Positions 16,755 through 25,440 of a stretch of 64,000 bases of DNA are shown here, piece by piece (the stretch's first letter is position 1; every line of letters starts with the position of its first letter). The notes beneath the pieces are model-generated. The model saw only the letters and a list, made by a program, of their open reading frames with translations. It was not told the DNA's origin and made no database searches. Source of the stretch: Bryobacterales bacterium (GTDB lineage: Bacteria > Acidobacteriota > Terriglobia > Bryobacterales > Bryobacteraceae); NCBI GenBank assembly GCA_020851555.1, contig JADZCM010000001.1:62001-126000 (forward strand), given 5' to 3'. A program made the position numbers and the translations under genes.

Positions 16755-18165
16755 GGCGGCTGATCGCCGCGATGGTCCGCCTGAGGGTCTCCTGAGGCTC
16801 CGGCTGGTCGACCCGGACGATCTCCTTCGGCCCGGGCCCGGTCGGAGTCCAGCGCGCCAGCATACGCGGCGTGGGAAAACCGGCGAACACAGTGACAAGC
16901 GGAACCCCGCAAGCGGCGGCGGCGTGCTGCCCGGCCGAATCGTAGCCCAGGTAGAGGCGGCTGCGGGCAATCAGCGCGGCGAACGCGGCGAACGAGCCGC
17001 GCCACGGCCGGAGCCGCGGACCGGCGCCGCAGCGTTCAATGGCGGCGCGAACCCGCGCTTCTTCCCCGCCCCCCGCGCCTAAGTCGACAAACACCGGCCA
17101 GCCCTTGCCCGCCAGGTGCCGCAGGATCTCCTCTTCAAACGGTTCCGGCAGGCGTTTAGCCGGATTGTCCCCCACGCCCAGGTTGACGGTGAGGTAAGGC
17201 CCATCCGGCGGCGGTTCTCCCGGCGAGAGCGGAGCAACATACGGCACCGCATCCCGCACGTCAAAAACCTCGTCCACCCAGCGCCGCGCCAGCACGGCCA
17301 AGCTCTCTTCTCCGTCGCCGCCGTAAGAACGGCTGTCAAACAGGTAGTAATTCTCTTCCGGCGAGATGGGAACCAGCCCCAGTTGCGAAATCCTGGAGTC
17401 CGGATCTATCACCAGGCTTCCGGGCGCCGACAACTGGTCCTCAAGGCCGCGCGGGGTCGTGAGCCGGTCACGCAGGGAGCTGGTGCGGCCGTATGCCACC
17501 GGCGCCCATCCCACGCGGCTGTCGGCGGCGAATAGCTCGTAGTTCTTCCGGCCTCCGGCCAGCCAGATGGCCGCCGCCGGAAAACGGCGTTTAGCGGCGT
17601 CCAGGATGACGCTGGTCACCGCGACATCGGCGCCCAGGGTCACCCGGGAAAGCACATAGACGGCGGCCACCCCTCCGGGCGGCTCCCGGAAACGGCGGAC
17701 CCGCCGCACCCGCCGGTATCGCGCCACAAGGCTGCGGGAATCGAAACGCGGCTCCACGGAGGCAATCACTTTCGCGAACAGCTCCGCGTAGACCTCCGTC
17801 AGCCGAGGTTCAAACCGGTCGGCCAAGCCTTCGGCGACCGTCTGGAACAGAGCCGTGCCGGCCTCCGCCGAGACCGCCGGATGCGGGTCTTGAGCAGCCC
17901 TGAGCAGCGTCTGGAGGGCCGCATCCGGCCATGCGACGCCATCCAGGCAACAGGCGAGGATTTCTCGCGCGGATTCCCTGAAGAGATTCGTCTGCAAGTG
18001 CTCTACGACTTCCGATTCTACAAACCCTGGCTGGAAAAAGTAAGGGCTTGCCGCTTCCACGCCCTGGAACCGGCAAGCCCAGGCGCCGGCGGCCGCGCCG
18101 GCAGGAGGAGTGAATCTCAAGGAGCTATGATGACGAGTCAAGAGTAACAATCCCGCAATCGTCAT
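16732..18165 (-). CDS. Glycosyltransferase-like protein, GT9/heptosyltransferase C-terminal half
   Basis: A 477-residue cytosolic protein. The C-terminal half has the GT9 (ADP-heptose:LPS heptosyltransferase) pattern: VNLGVGDNPAKRLP, then LIARSRLYLGYDSAGQHAAAACGVPLVTVFAGFP, which is the nucleotide-sugar binding loop of the family. The N-terminal 150 residues are helical (ALQTLLRAAQDPHPAVSAEAGTALFQTVAEG) without clear assignment, resembling a HEAT-like or four-helix region. It is alone in the minus direction here with no LPS genes beside it, so its acceptor is unknown. The last 23 bases overlap the converging radical-SAM gene. Confidence 0.65.
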   Translation of the reverse strand: MTIAGLLLLTRHHSSLRFTPPAGAAAGAWACRFQGVEAASPYFFQPGFVESEVVEHLQTNLFRESAREILACCLDGVAWPDAALQTLLRAAQDPHPAVSAEAGTALFQTVAEGLADRFEPRLTEVYAELFAKVIASVEPRFDSRSLVARYRRVRRVRRFREPPGGVAAVYVLSRVTLGADVAVTSVILDAAKRRFPAAAIWLAGGRKNYELFAADSRVGWAPVAYGRTSSLRDRLTTPRGLEDQLSAPGSLVIDPDSRISQLGLVPISPEENYYLFDSRSYGGDGEESLAVLARRWVDEVFDVRDAVPYVAPLSPGEPPPDGPYLTVNLGVGDNPAKRLPEPFEEEILRHLAGKGWPVFVDLGAGGGEEARVRAAIERCGAGPRLRPWRGSFAAFAALIARSRLYLGYDSAGQHAAAACGVPLVTVFAGFPTPRMLARWTPTGPGPKEIVRVDQPEPQETLRRTIAAISRLSPDPAA

Positions 18166-18181
18166 GGAACCCTATCTTCCG

Positions 18182-18252
18182 GGAACCGGATGCTATCTTT
18201 TGGTCCTGCCGGCAGTACGAAAGTACTTGGGGTGTAGACCGAAACCGGTTCC
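18182..18252. promoter_or_regulatory. Perfect 8-bp inverted repeat upstream of a two-component operon
   Basis: GGAACCGG (18182-18189) and CCGGTTCC (18245-18252) are exact inverted copies 55 bases apart, and between them lies AGTAC-gaa-AGTACT (near 18214-18227). The region is the control region between a minus-strand gene and the histidine kinase. The arms could be two operator half-sites or half of a looped site for the response regulator; this is inference. Confidence 0.3.
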
Positions 18253-18300
18253 TTGGTTATATTAAGTAAGGCCTAGCCGGCCGGGAGAGCCAGGTTCCAG

Positions 18301-19719
18301 ATGCTGCTAGACACGCTGCTCGGCGCGGATTCCAGAGCGGACCGTCCCGCCGTGCTGACGGCGCTGGCGTTCCTGATCGCCTCGATCGCCTTGCTGGATC
18401 TGAGCGAGTTGGGGCGCGGCTTCTCTCTGGGCTTCCTCTACCTGTTGCCGATGCTGGTGGCGGCATTGCACCTGGGGCGCTGGGAGATTCTGGGACTCGC
18501 GGTCCTGTGCACGCTGCTCCGGGAGGTGCTTGGGCCGTTCAACCCCAACAGCGGGCTGGCCTTGCGGAGCGGGCTGGGCTTCCTGGCGTTCGGCGGCTCG
18601 GGGCTGTTCGTCAGAGAGCTGGCCGAGCGGCGGCGCCGCAGGTTGGAGCAGCAACGGCAACTCGAAGAGCAGGCCACGTTGAGGGAAACCGCGGAGCAGC
18701 AGTTGCGGGCTCTGATCGAGACCAGCCCGGCGGCCATCCTGACCATGGACATGGAGGGGAACATACGCCTGGCGAACCAGGCGGCTCATCATATGCTGGA
18801 ACTGGAGCAGGAGTCGCTGGCGGGCGCACCGATCAGCCGGTTCCTGCCTCTGCTCGCCGGTGTTCCTCCTCCGGACGGGGCCGGCCGCATATTCCGTACG
18901 GCGCTGGAGTGCAAGGGCCGCCGGAGCAACGGCGAGGTGTTTCCGGCCCACGTCTGGCTTTCGAGCTACACCACGGTCTCGGGGCCCATGCTGGCCGCCA
19001 TCGTTCTGGACGCATCCGAGGAACTGCGCGACCGCGAAGCCGTGGGCTTCGACCGCCTGATGCAGAGCTCGCGCGTGCTGATCCGGGCGGTCTCGCACGA
19101 GATCCGGAACATCTGCGCCGCTATCGCGGTGGTTCACGCCAATCTGCGGAGGGTGCCCGGGATCGAGCAGTATGAGGATTTCAAGGCCCTGGGCACGCTG
19201 GTGGAAGGCCTCGGCCAGCTCGTCTCCTCCGAGCTGCGCACGGCGGCCCAGAAGACCCCCACGAGCGTGGACCTGAAAGAACTGCTGGAGGAGTTCCGGA
19301 TCATCGTGGAGCCGTCCTTCGCGGAGGAAGAGACAAACGTGGAGTGGCGCATCCCCGCGGATCTGCCCGCCGTCCAGGCCGACCGCCACGGCGTGCTGCA
19401 CATCTGGATGAACCTCGCGGCCAACAGCCGGCGGGCGCTGCGCAAAGTGGACTCGGGGCTGTTCTCCGTCACGGCGGCCGTGGAGCGGGACCGTGTGGTG
19501 GTCCGCTTCATGGACACGGGTCCGGGAGTCGCACAACCCGAACTGCTCTTCCAGCCGTTCCGCCATTCCTCCGACGGCACCGGTCTCGGGCTCTATCTTT
19601 CCCGCGCGCTCGCCCGGTCCTTCGCGGGCGACCTGCGGTACGAGCCGAGATCCGCAGGCTCCTGTTTCGCGGTTGAATTGCCCGCTGCGGCGGCGGAAGA
19701 CCCCACGGAGGCCGAATGA
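18301..19719 (+). CDS. Membrane sensor histidine kinase with PAS domain
   Basis: A 472-residue sensor kinase. N-terminal hydrophobic segments cover about residues 17-105 (three to four helices), then a coiled-coil-like Glu/Arg-rich link (LAERRRRRLEQQRQLEEQ), a PAS domain (LIETSPAAILTMDMEGNIRLANQAA near residue 140), an H-box SHEIRN with the likely phospho-acceptor His266, and an ATPase domain with NLAANSRRAL (N-box), DTGPGV (G1) and DGTGLGLYLSRALARSF (G2). It overlaps the LuxR response regulator gene by 4 bases (ATGA), so the two form a signal pair. Input signal unknown. Confidence 0.9.
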   Translation: MLLDTLLGADSRADRPAVLTALAFLIASIALLDLSELGRGFSLGFLYLLPMLVAALHLGRWEILGLAVLCTLLREVLGPFNPNSGLALRSGLGFLAFGGSGLFVRELAERRRRRLEQQRQLEEQATLRETAEQQLRALIETSPAAILTMDMEGNIRLANQAAHHMLELEQESLAGAPISRFLPLLAGVPPPDGAGRIFRTALECKGRRSNGEVFPAHVWLSSYTTVSGPMLAAIVLDASEELRDREAVGFDRLMQSSRVLIRAVSHEIRNICAAIAVVHANLRRVPGIEQYEDFKALGTLVEGLGQLVSSELRTAAQKTPTSVDLKELLEEFRIIVEPSFAEEETNVEWRIPADLPAVQADRHGVLHIWMNLAANSRRALRKVDSGLFSVTAAVERDRVVVRFMDTGPGVAQPELLFQPFRHSSDGTGLGLYLSRALARSFAGDLRYEPRSAGSCFAVELPAAAAEDPTEAE

Positions 19720-20372
19720 GCCAGGCATCCCCGGGAAAGATCCGCCTGCTCCTGGTGGACGATCACGCGCTGTTTCGCGAGGGGCTGGCTAGGCTGCTCG
19801 CTTCCGAACCGGATTTCGAGCTGGCGGTTCCCTGCTCCACCGCCGATGAGGCGCTCCGGGTTCTGGGGACGAGCGACATAGACCTGGTCCTGCTCGACTA
19901 TGACCTGGGCGACGAGACGGCCACCCGCTTTCTTGGATCGATCTCGCAGCAGGGCTTCCGCGGCCGCGTCCTGGTGGTTACGGCGGGATTGGGAGACAGC
20001 GAGGTCATGGGGTTGCTGCGCCTGGGCGTGACCGGGATCTTCCTGAAGCACAATCCTCCCAGTCTGCTGGCCAAGGCCATCCGCAAGGTCATGCAGGGGG
20101 AGGTCTGGTTCGACCAGCGTTACCTCAAGGTCCTGATACAGGAGAGCCGGGCGGCCGAGCAGGAAGGGCGGACGCGCCGGCTGAGCGAGCGGGAAACCGA
20201 AGTTCTGCGGTATGTCTTCCAGGGGCTGGCGAACAAGGAGATCGCGGAGCGGCTCCAGGTTTCGGAGAGTTCCGTGAAGGCCACGCTCCAGCAACTCTTC
20301 TATAAGACCGGTGTGCGCACTCGCAGCCAGTTGGTACGCGTGGCGCTGGAACAATACCGAAGTTACCTGTAG
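19716..20372 (+). CDS. LuxR/NarL-family response regulator
   Basis: A 218-residue two-component regulator. The receiver begins LLLVDDHALFREGLARLL with the acidic pair, and Asp61 in DLVLLDYDLGD is the phosphorylation site; the Lys near residue 111 sits in GIFLKHNPP. The C-terminal helix-turn-helix starts at LSERETEVLRYVFQGLANKEIAERL near residue 155 and continues to SESSVKATLQQLFYKTGVRTRSQLV. It is the DNA-binding partner of the preceding histidine kinase. The inverted repeat in the operon's leader is a candidate self-target. Confidence 0.93.
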   Translation: MSQASPGKIRLLLVDDHALFREGLARLLASEPDFELAVPCSTADEALRVLGTSDIDLVLLDYDLGDETATRFLGSISQQGFRGRVLVVTAGLGDSEVMGLLRLGVTGIFLKHNPPSLLAKAIRKVMQGEVWFDQRYLKVLIQESRAAEQEGRTRRLSERETEVLRYVFQGLANKEIAERLQVSESSVKATLQQLFYKTGVRTRSQLVRVALEQYRSYL

Positions 20373-20450
20373 GGGCCGTGCGCTCCGGCCTGGCTTATCC
20401 GGTATGTACCGGCTTCCTCCGGTTGCGCCGGCGCCGGGCAGGGCCGACGC

Positions 20451-21308
20451 TCACAGGTACTTGCCGATGAGCAGCGCCAGCTTCCGCCGGGCCGCTTCGG
20501 GGATCGCCTGGCGGTCCGTGATGATGGCGCTGGCCAGGGCGGAACCGCAGCGGCACTCCCGGAGGGCGGGCATGGCGGCTACCGAGGCGGCCACCACGCG
20601 CACGGCGTTCTCGGCGTTCCTGACCAGGGTCGAGACGATCTGGTCGACCGTGACCGCATCGTGGTCCGGATGCCAGCAGTCGTAGTCGGTCACCATGGCC
20701 ACGGCGGCGTAGCAGATCTCGGCCTCGCGCGCGAGCTTGGCCTCCTGGAGGTTCGTCATTCCGATGACATCCATGCCCCAACTGCGATAAACGTTGGACT
20801 CGGCCACCGTGGAGAACGCCGGGCCCTCCATGCAGAGGTAAGTGCCGCCCTTTTGGGCGTGCACCCCAGCCGTGCCGCAAGCCTGGTAGACGGTCTGGGT
20901 CAGTTGCGGGCACACCGGGTGCGCGAAGCTCAGGTGTACTACCACCCCGTCTCCGAAGAACGTGGACGCCCGCCCGTTCGTCCGGTCGAAGAACTGGTCC
21001 GGCAGGACGAAGTCCAGGGGCCGGTGCTCCTGCTTGAGCGACCCCACGGCGCTGAGCGAGATGATCCGCTCCACGCCCAGGCTCTTCATGCCGAATATGT
21101 TGGCCCGGAAGTTCAGCTCGGATGGGGATATGCGATGCCCCCGGCCGTGCCGCGCCAGAAATGCCACTTCCTTTCCCGCCAGCTTCCCGACCACGAAGCT
21201 GTCCGAAGGGCTTCCCCACGGGGTCTCGACCGTAACCTCTTCCTGCACCTCGAATCCGGGCATGGAATAGAGCCCGCTTCCGCCGATCACTCCGATTGTC
21301 GCCTTCAA
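20451..21308 (-). CDS. mtnP: S-methyl-5'-thioadenosine phosphorylase
   Basis: A 285-residue member of the PNP/MTAP phosphorylase family. It opens IGVIGGSGLYSMPGF, then PWGSPSDSFVVG, FLARHGRGHRISPSE (phosphate/substrate loop), ANIFGMKSLGVERIISLSAVGS and CMEGPAFSTVAESNVYRSWGMDVIGMTNLQEAKLAREAEICYA; the NLQEAKLAREAEI block is characteristic of MTAP rather than PNP. The enzyme cleaves methylthioadenosine to adenine and methylthioribose 1-phosphate in methionine salvage. It is single and minus-strand, downstream of a MocA oxidoreductase gene by 22 bases. Confidence 0.93.
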   Translation of the reverse strand: MKATIGVIGGSGLYSMPGFEVQEEVTVETPWGSPSDSFVVGKLAGKEVAFLARHGRGHRISPSELNFRANIFGMKSLGVERIISLSAVGSLKQEHRPLDFVLPDQFFDRTNGRASTFFGDGVVVHLSFAHPVCPQLTQTVYQACGTAGVHAQKGGTYLCMEGPAFSTVAESNVYRSWGMDVIGMTNLQEAKLAREAEICYAAVAMVTDYDCWHPDHDAVTVDQIVSTLVRNAENAVRVVAASVAAMPALRECRCGSALASAIITDRQAIPEAARRKLALLIGKYL

Positions 21309-21330
21309 GCTGATCTCCAGAGATGGGGTT

Positions 21331-22533
21331 TTAGAGGATCACTTCCCGGACGGGATCCCACCGCACCGTGCGCCCCTGCCGGTAGCTCTCGACGGCCATG
21401 CGGCAGGCAACCGAGACCCGGTAGCCCAATTCGGCCGGGCAACTGGGAGCGCCTCCGTTGCGGATGCAATCCAGGAAGTCGTACATGTGAGCGTTGGGCC
21501 GCGTTCTTTCCAGGCTTAGAGACTCGGAGCCGTCCGGGCGGTTGACCTTCTGCGGAAGATAGCGGACCTGCTGGGCGCGCGAGATGGTGCCGTCTGTGCC
21601 GAGGACTTCCTCCGACGCGCCGAGCTGATTGTTCCCGAAACCCGAGTCCCAACTGAAGAGGATCTGCTCGGCGTGTTCCATCGCGACGCTCATGGTGTCG
21701 GGGACCTCGCGTCCGTCCTCCCACAGGTGCACGCCGCCGAGCATGCTCACGGCCGACGGAATCTGAAGGTCGAGCGCCTTGTACCAGAAGGCCAATTGCT
21801 GGGACATGTGCTCGAACACGCTTCCGCCGGAGTAGTCCCAGTAGGATCTCCAGTTGGCGTAACGGTTCGCGTCGAACCCGGAGGCGTCCGCCTGCCCCTG
21901 AAACGCCCCCCACGAGATCGTCTCGGGAGTCATATCGGGATACAGGGGGCGGAGCCCCGGCGGCTTTCCTCGCGGCGAATTGCGGTACATGTGCGCGTGG
22001 ATGGCCGTGATCTTCCCCATCCCGCCGGCTTTCAGGAACCGTTCGGCTCCGGCATACTGGCCGGAACTGCACCACTGGTGCCCCACCTGGATCACGATCC
22101 GGGAGGAGCGCGCCGCCGCCGCGCGCACCAGCTTCGCCTGGTCCAGCGTGAAGGCCATGGTCTTCTCGACGTAGACGTGCTTGCCGGCATCGAGCGAGGC
22201 GAGGATCTGCTCAGCGTGCAGGTGCGGCGGCGTCGCGATCACAACCGCGTCTATCTCGGGGTCTTCCAGCAGGGGGCGGTAGTCACCGTGCAGGCGGGCG
22301 GCGGGCGCAATCGCCTGCGACGCCTCCAGCCGCCGCGGATAGACGTCCGCGAAGCCGAGCACCTGGGTGTTGCCGCAAGCCAGCGCCTCTCGCGCCAGTT
22401 GGTGGCCGCGGTCTCCGGCGCCGATCACGCCGACGCGGACACGGCTGCCTGCGCCGAGGACCGTGGACGGGACGGCTATGGTCCCCGCCAGTCCGGTGGC
22501 CACGCGCCCGATGAATCTCCGCCTCGAATCCAA
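21331..22533 (-). CDS. Tat-signal Gfo/Idh/MocA oxidoreductase (TTG start)
   Basis: About 400 residues. I chose a TTG start at 22533: AGGAGG (22545-22540) sits 6 bases upstream, and the protein then begins (M)DSRRRFIGRVATGLAGTIA, a twin-arginine signal. A longer frame to 22674 lacks a plausible signal or ribosome site. The Rossmann motif RVGVIGAGDRGHQLA starts near residue 32, then the family block VEKTMAFTLDQAKLV (usually EKP) near residue 130. Such enzymes use NAD(P) on sugars or inositols, and exported ones usually keep the cofactor bound. It may be co-transcribed with mtnP downstream. Confidence 0.88.
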   Translation of the reverse strand: MDSRRRFIGRVATGLAGTIAVPSTVLGAGSRVRVGVIGAGDRGHQLAREALACGNTQVLGFADVYPRRLEASQAIAPAARLHGDYRPLLEDPEIDAVVIATPPHLHAEQILASLDAGKHVYVEKTMAFTLDQAKLVRAAAARSSRIVIQVGHQWCSSGQYAGAERFLKAGGMGKITAIHAHMYRNSPRGKPPGLRPLYPDMTPETISWGAFQGQADASGFDANRYANWRSYWDYSGGSVFEHMSQQLAFWYKALDLQIPSAVSMLGGVHLWEDGREVPDTMSVAMEHAEQILFSWDSGFGNNQLGASEEVLGTDGTISRAQQVRYLPQKVNRPDGSESLSLERTRPNAHMYDFLDCIRNGGAPSCPAELGYRVSVACRMAVESYRQGRTVRWDPVREVIL

Positions 22534-22846
22534 ACCTTCCCTCCTGTCGCTAACCTGTTGGTTTTGCGGGCAATCCCATGTTAGCACGCACCGGGAGTGC
22601 CGGTGGTTCACACTACGGACTCCGCAGCGGCGACGCGATCTGGCGTCTCCGGCAGCCAGCCTTCGCTTCTGCACCGCTACCAGGAGTACCGCGGTCAGGC
22701 TCCGGTTGGTGTGTCCGAGTGGCTTTGGTCTTGTTCAGGGAAACGATGCTGATATTCCAGTCCTGAGCCGCCCGGTTTCTTGAGACGCCCCGCGCAGACC
22801 GGGCACGCGCCGGCTGCCGCCGCGCCCGGCGGTCTATAATGGCGGC
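22534..22846. other. 313-base intergenic region between divergent genes
   Basis: Lies between the minus-strand MocA gene and the plus-strand small exported protein. It contains the AGGAGG of the MocA gene at its left end and a TATAAT at its right end. Between these I see no gene, no clear terminator and no repeat longer than a few bases. Confidence 0.6.
22835..22840 (+). promoter_or_regulatory. -10 box for a probable leaderless transcript
   Basis: A perfect TATAAT with 6 bases (GGCGGC) before the ATG at 22847. Normal spacing puts transcription start on the A of the ATG, so the mRNA would be leaderless. There is no Shine-Dalgarno. A -35 hexamer is not recognisable. Confidence 0.5.
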
Positions 22847-23056
22847 ATGGCGCAAGTGAGGATCACGCGGAGGGAATGGGCCGCGGCTCTGGGCGCAGCC
22901 GCCGCAGCGCCCGCTCGGGCGGCCGCTCCTGCCCCGGAAGCGGATGACGGCGTGCTGCTTGCCGAAGCCAGGGGCGACATCCAGCAAGCCATGACGGTTC
23001 TCGAGAAGTTCAATCTGCCGATCGCCGCGGAGCCGGCGTTCGTGTTCAGGCCCTGA
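22847..23056 (+). CDS. Small exported protein paired with an amidase
   Basis: A 69-residue protein. It begins with a Tat-like ITRREWAAALGAAAAAPARAAAP and has a short mature part: DDGVLLAEARGDIQQAMTVLEKFNLPIAAEPAFVFRP. The stop is 4 bases before the amidase ATG, so the two are co-translated. Small genes of this type directly before amidase genes, with the same LEKFxLPxxAEPAFxF ending, are something I associate with acidobacteria, but I cannot check. Role unknown; it could help export or hold the amidase. Confidence 0.6.
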   Translation: MAQVRITRREWAAALGAAAAAPARAAAPAPEADDGVLLAEARGDIQQAMTVLEKFNLPIAAEPAFVFRP

Positions 23057-23060
23057 GCCC

Positions 23061-24491
23061 ATGGCGGACCTCGGCCAGGATGTGTTCTTCCTTACAATCA
23101 CGGAGCTGAATGCCGGGCTCCGTGAGCGGAAGTTCTCGGCCGTGGAACTGGCGCGGGCCTTCTGTGACAGGCTGGAGAAGCTCGGCCCGCGTCTGAACGC
23201 CCTGTCGCTGCCGCTGCGGGACAAGGCCCTCGCCAAGGCCCGCAACGTCGACGACGAGATCCGGCGAGACCGCCTCCGCGGGCCGCTGCAAGGCGTACCC
23301 TGCGCCGTCAAGGACCTCCTGAGTGTGGCCATCAGCCCCACTACGTGGGGCGCCAGGCCTTACGCCACGCAGCGGTTTGACTTCGACGCTACGGTCATCC
23401 GGAAACTGGATCGCGCGGGAGCGGTCCTCACCGGCAAGCTCGCCATGGTGGAACTGGCGGGAGCCGGAGGATACCGCTATCCTTCAGCCTCGCTGACCGG
23501 GCCGGGACTGAATCCGTGGGATCTCACACGCTGGTCCGGCGGTTCGTCCAGCGGGTCCGGCAGCGCGGTGGCCGCGGGCCTGACGGCGTTCGCGCTGGGC
23601 TCGGAGACGTGGGGCTCGATTCTGACACCGGCCGCCTTCTGCGGCGTCACCGGTTTGCGCCCCACCTACGGCCTGGTGAGCAGGTACGGCGCCATGCCGC
23701 TCTCCTGGACCATGGACAAGATCGGCCCCATGTGCCGTTCGGCCGAGGACTGCGGGCACGTTTTGCAGGCGATCTCAGGCGGCGACTCCAACGACTCCAC
23801 GTCGGCCGGCAAAGCCTTTTACTACACGCCGCAGTTCGCACGGAAGCTGAGTGATCTGCGCGTGGGCTTTGCGCCGGCGGATTTTGCCGAACACGCCGCG
23901 GCCGAGGCCCGTCCGGCCTTTCAGTCCGCGCTTGAAGTCGTCCGCAGCTTGGGAGCGCGGATGGTGGAGGTGGAACTGCCGGACCTGCCGTACGTCCAAG
24001 TCGCGGAGACGGTGATCTCCGCCGAAGGGTCGGCCGTTTTCGAGCCGTTGATTCACAGCGGACAAGTGGAGCAGCTCGCCGATTCGAAACAGATAGCGGG
24101 CCTGAAGGCGGGCCTGGAGATCCCGGCCTGCGACTACCTGAGGGCCATGCGCATCCGAGCTGTCATCCGCAACGAGCTCAGGAAGCTGCTCGCTGACGTC
24201 GACCTGCTGGTGTCGCCGAGCCGGTTCGAAGTGGCTCCGGCTGTGACCGCGCGGCTCGACGAGCCCGAACCGCCAAGCCCCGCCGCGAAAACCCGAGGCT
24301 TGCGGCCGTTGGGCGCCGCCGGGAACCTCGCCGGGCTGCCGGCTCTCTCGCTCCCCTGCGGATTGGCCGGCGGCCTGCCCGTGGCGATACAGATCGTGGG
24401 ACGGCCGTTCAACGAGAACAACATTCTGGCGCTGGGAGTGGAGTTCCAGCGGCGCACCGACTGGCACCGGCGCCGCCCGCCGGCGCTGTAA
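23061..24491 (+). CDS. Amidase-signature family hydrolase (GatA-like)
   Basis: A 476-residue amidase. The Ser-cisSer-Lys triad is visible: lysine in GVPCAVKDLL near residue 85, the Gly/Ser loop GGSSSGSGSAVAAGL near residue 160, and the nucleophile serine in ETWGSILTPAAFCGVTGLRPTYG near residue 185. It is not in a gatCAB context and lacks GatA-specific neighbours, so it more likely hydrolyses a small amide or ester than acting in Gln-tRNA formation. No signal peptide of its own; the upstream 69-residue protein carries one. Confidence 0.88.
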   Translation: MADLGQDVFFLTITELNAGLRERKFSAVELARAFCDRLEKLGPRLNALSLPLRDKALAKARNVDDEIRRDRLRGPLQGVPCAVKDLLSVAISPTTWGARPYATQRFDFDATVIRKLDRAGAVLTGKLAMVELAGAGGYRYPSASLTGPGLNPWDLTRWSGGSSSGSGSAVAAGLTAFALGSETWGSILTPAAFCGVTGLRPTYGLVSRYGAMPLSWTMDKIGPMCRSAEDCGHVLQAISGGDSNDSTSAGKAFYYTPQFARKLSDLRVGFAPADFAEHAAAEARPAFQSALEVVRSLGARMVEVELPDLPYVQVAETVISAEGSAVFEPLIHSGQVEQLADSKQIAGLKAGLEIPACDYLRAMRIRAVIRNELRKLLADVDLLVSPSRFEVAPAVTARLDEPEPPSPAAKTRGLRPLGAAGNLAGLPALSLPCGLAGGLPVAIQIVGRPFNENNILALGVEFQRRTDWHRRRPPAL

Positions 24492-24495
24492 GCGC

Positions 24496-25266
24496 CTAGT
24501 GCAGGAAGGCGCGCAGCCCCTGTTGCAGAATCGCCGCGCCCAGGGCGCCCGTGAGCGCGGGCCCCAGCGCCGGCACGGCTCCCCGCCGCTTGAACTCATT
24601 GTGGATCGCGTGCCAGCCCAGGAAGAGAAAGCTCCCGCCGGCCAGCGCCAGGGGATAAACCAACCAGCCTTCTCCGAAGTTGGCGGCGAAAACGGACTCG
24701 ATCGCTCCGCCCGCGATGGTCGGCGCTTGCGTCACGAAACACCACCAGAGAGCGGCTTTGCGGGATTGCAGCGCGGCCCGCAGGATGGTCCCGTAGGCGA
24801 GTCCCTCAGGTATCTTGTGGATCGCCACCGCCAGGAATACGCCCCAAACCAGTCCGTCGGAGCCATCCCGGCGCGAGGCTGCCACGGCCAGTCCGTCCAT
24901 GAGGCTGTGCAGCGACGCGGCCACGACAAGAGGGGCGGCGAAGCCGTGCAGGCTCACGGCGCAACGGTCATGGTCGTGGGTGTGCGAGCAGGAGGGGCAA
25001 ACCGGATGCACATACCTGTCCACCGCCCAAAGCAGCCCGACGCCCAACGCCAGGATAACGGCCGCCTGCACAAGGCCGGCTTGCTCCGCCGCCTCCGGGA
25101 GCACGCCGAAGACGGCCATCCCCATGAGAAGGCCGGCTCCGAACGCCACCAGCGGACCTCCGGCCCGCCTCGCCGAGACCAGCCACACGCCGGCCGAGGC
25201 GGCGGCCAGTGCAATGCCGGTGACCGTGGAGACGAGCAGGAGATCGGTGATCAGCCTTGAAGACAA
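24496..25266 (-). CDS. ZIP-family metal transporter
   Basis: A 256-residue polytopic membrane protein with about seven or eight helices. The metal site helices are LHSLMDGLAVAAS near residue 120 and AIHKIPEGLAYGTIL near residue 150, the HS...D and H-x-x-P-E-G motifs of ZIP transporters, which import zinc or other divalent metals. A cytosolic loop has CPSCSHTHDHD, a Cys/His-rich metal-sensing stretch. The start codon is TTG; no nearby ATG fits. It converges with the amidase gene, the ends 5 bases apart. Confidence 0.85.
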   Translation of the reverse strand: MSSRLITDLLLVSTVTGIALAAASAGVWLVSARRAGGPLVAFGAGLLMGMAVFGVLPEAAEQAGLVQAAVILALGVGLLWAVDRYVHPVCPSCSHTHDHDRCAVSLHGFAAPLVVAASLHSLMDGLAVAASRRDGSDGLVWGVFLAVAIHKIPEGLAYGTILRAALQSRKAALWWCFVTQAPTIAGGAIESVFAANFGEGWLVYPLALAGGSFLFLGWHAIHNEFKRRGAVPALGPALTGALGAAILQQGLRAFLH

Positions 25267-25353
25267 GGGAAGCTATCACTGTAGCAGGACTGAGACGCCG
25301 GGACGCTGCCCCGGCCCTCCGCGGGTCCGGCCCTAATCCATCCGTCACCGTGT

Positions 25354-25419
25354 GTCCGGCCAGAGGGCCGGACGCGGGCGAGGGCGCCCGCCCTACGGTT
25401 GGGCGGACCCATGGTCCGC
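25354..25419. repeat. Cluster of three perfect hairpins (REP-like)
   Basis: Three perfect stems in 66 bases: GTCCGGCC-agag-GGCCGGAC (25354-25373), directly followed by GCGGGCG-aggg-CGCCCGC (25374-25391), then GCGGACC-cat-GGTCCGC (25403-25419). They lie between lgt and the ZIP gene, both on the minus strand. Such palindrome clusters resemble extragenic repeat units and could stop transcription or protect mRNA ends. I see no second copy in this window. Confidence 0.5.
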
Positions 25420-25440
25420 GGCCGTCGTCCGGCGGCGGCT

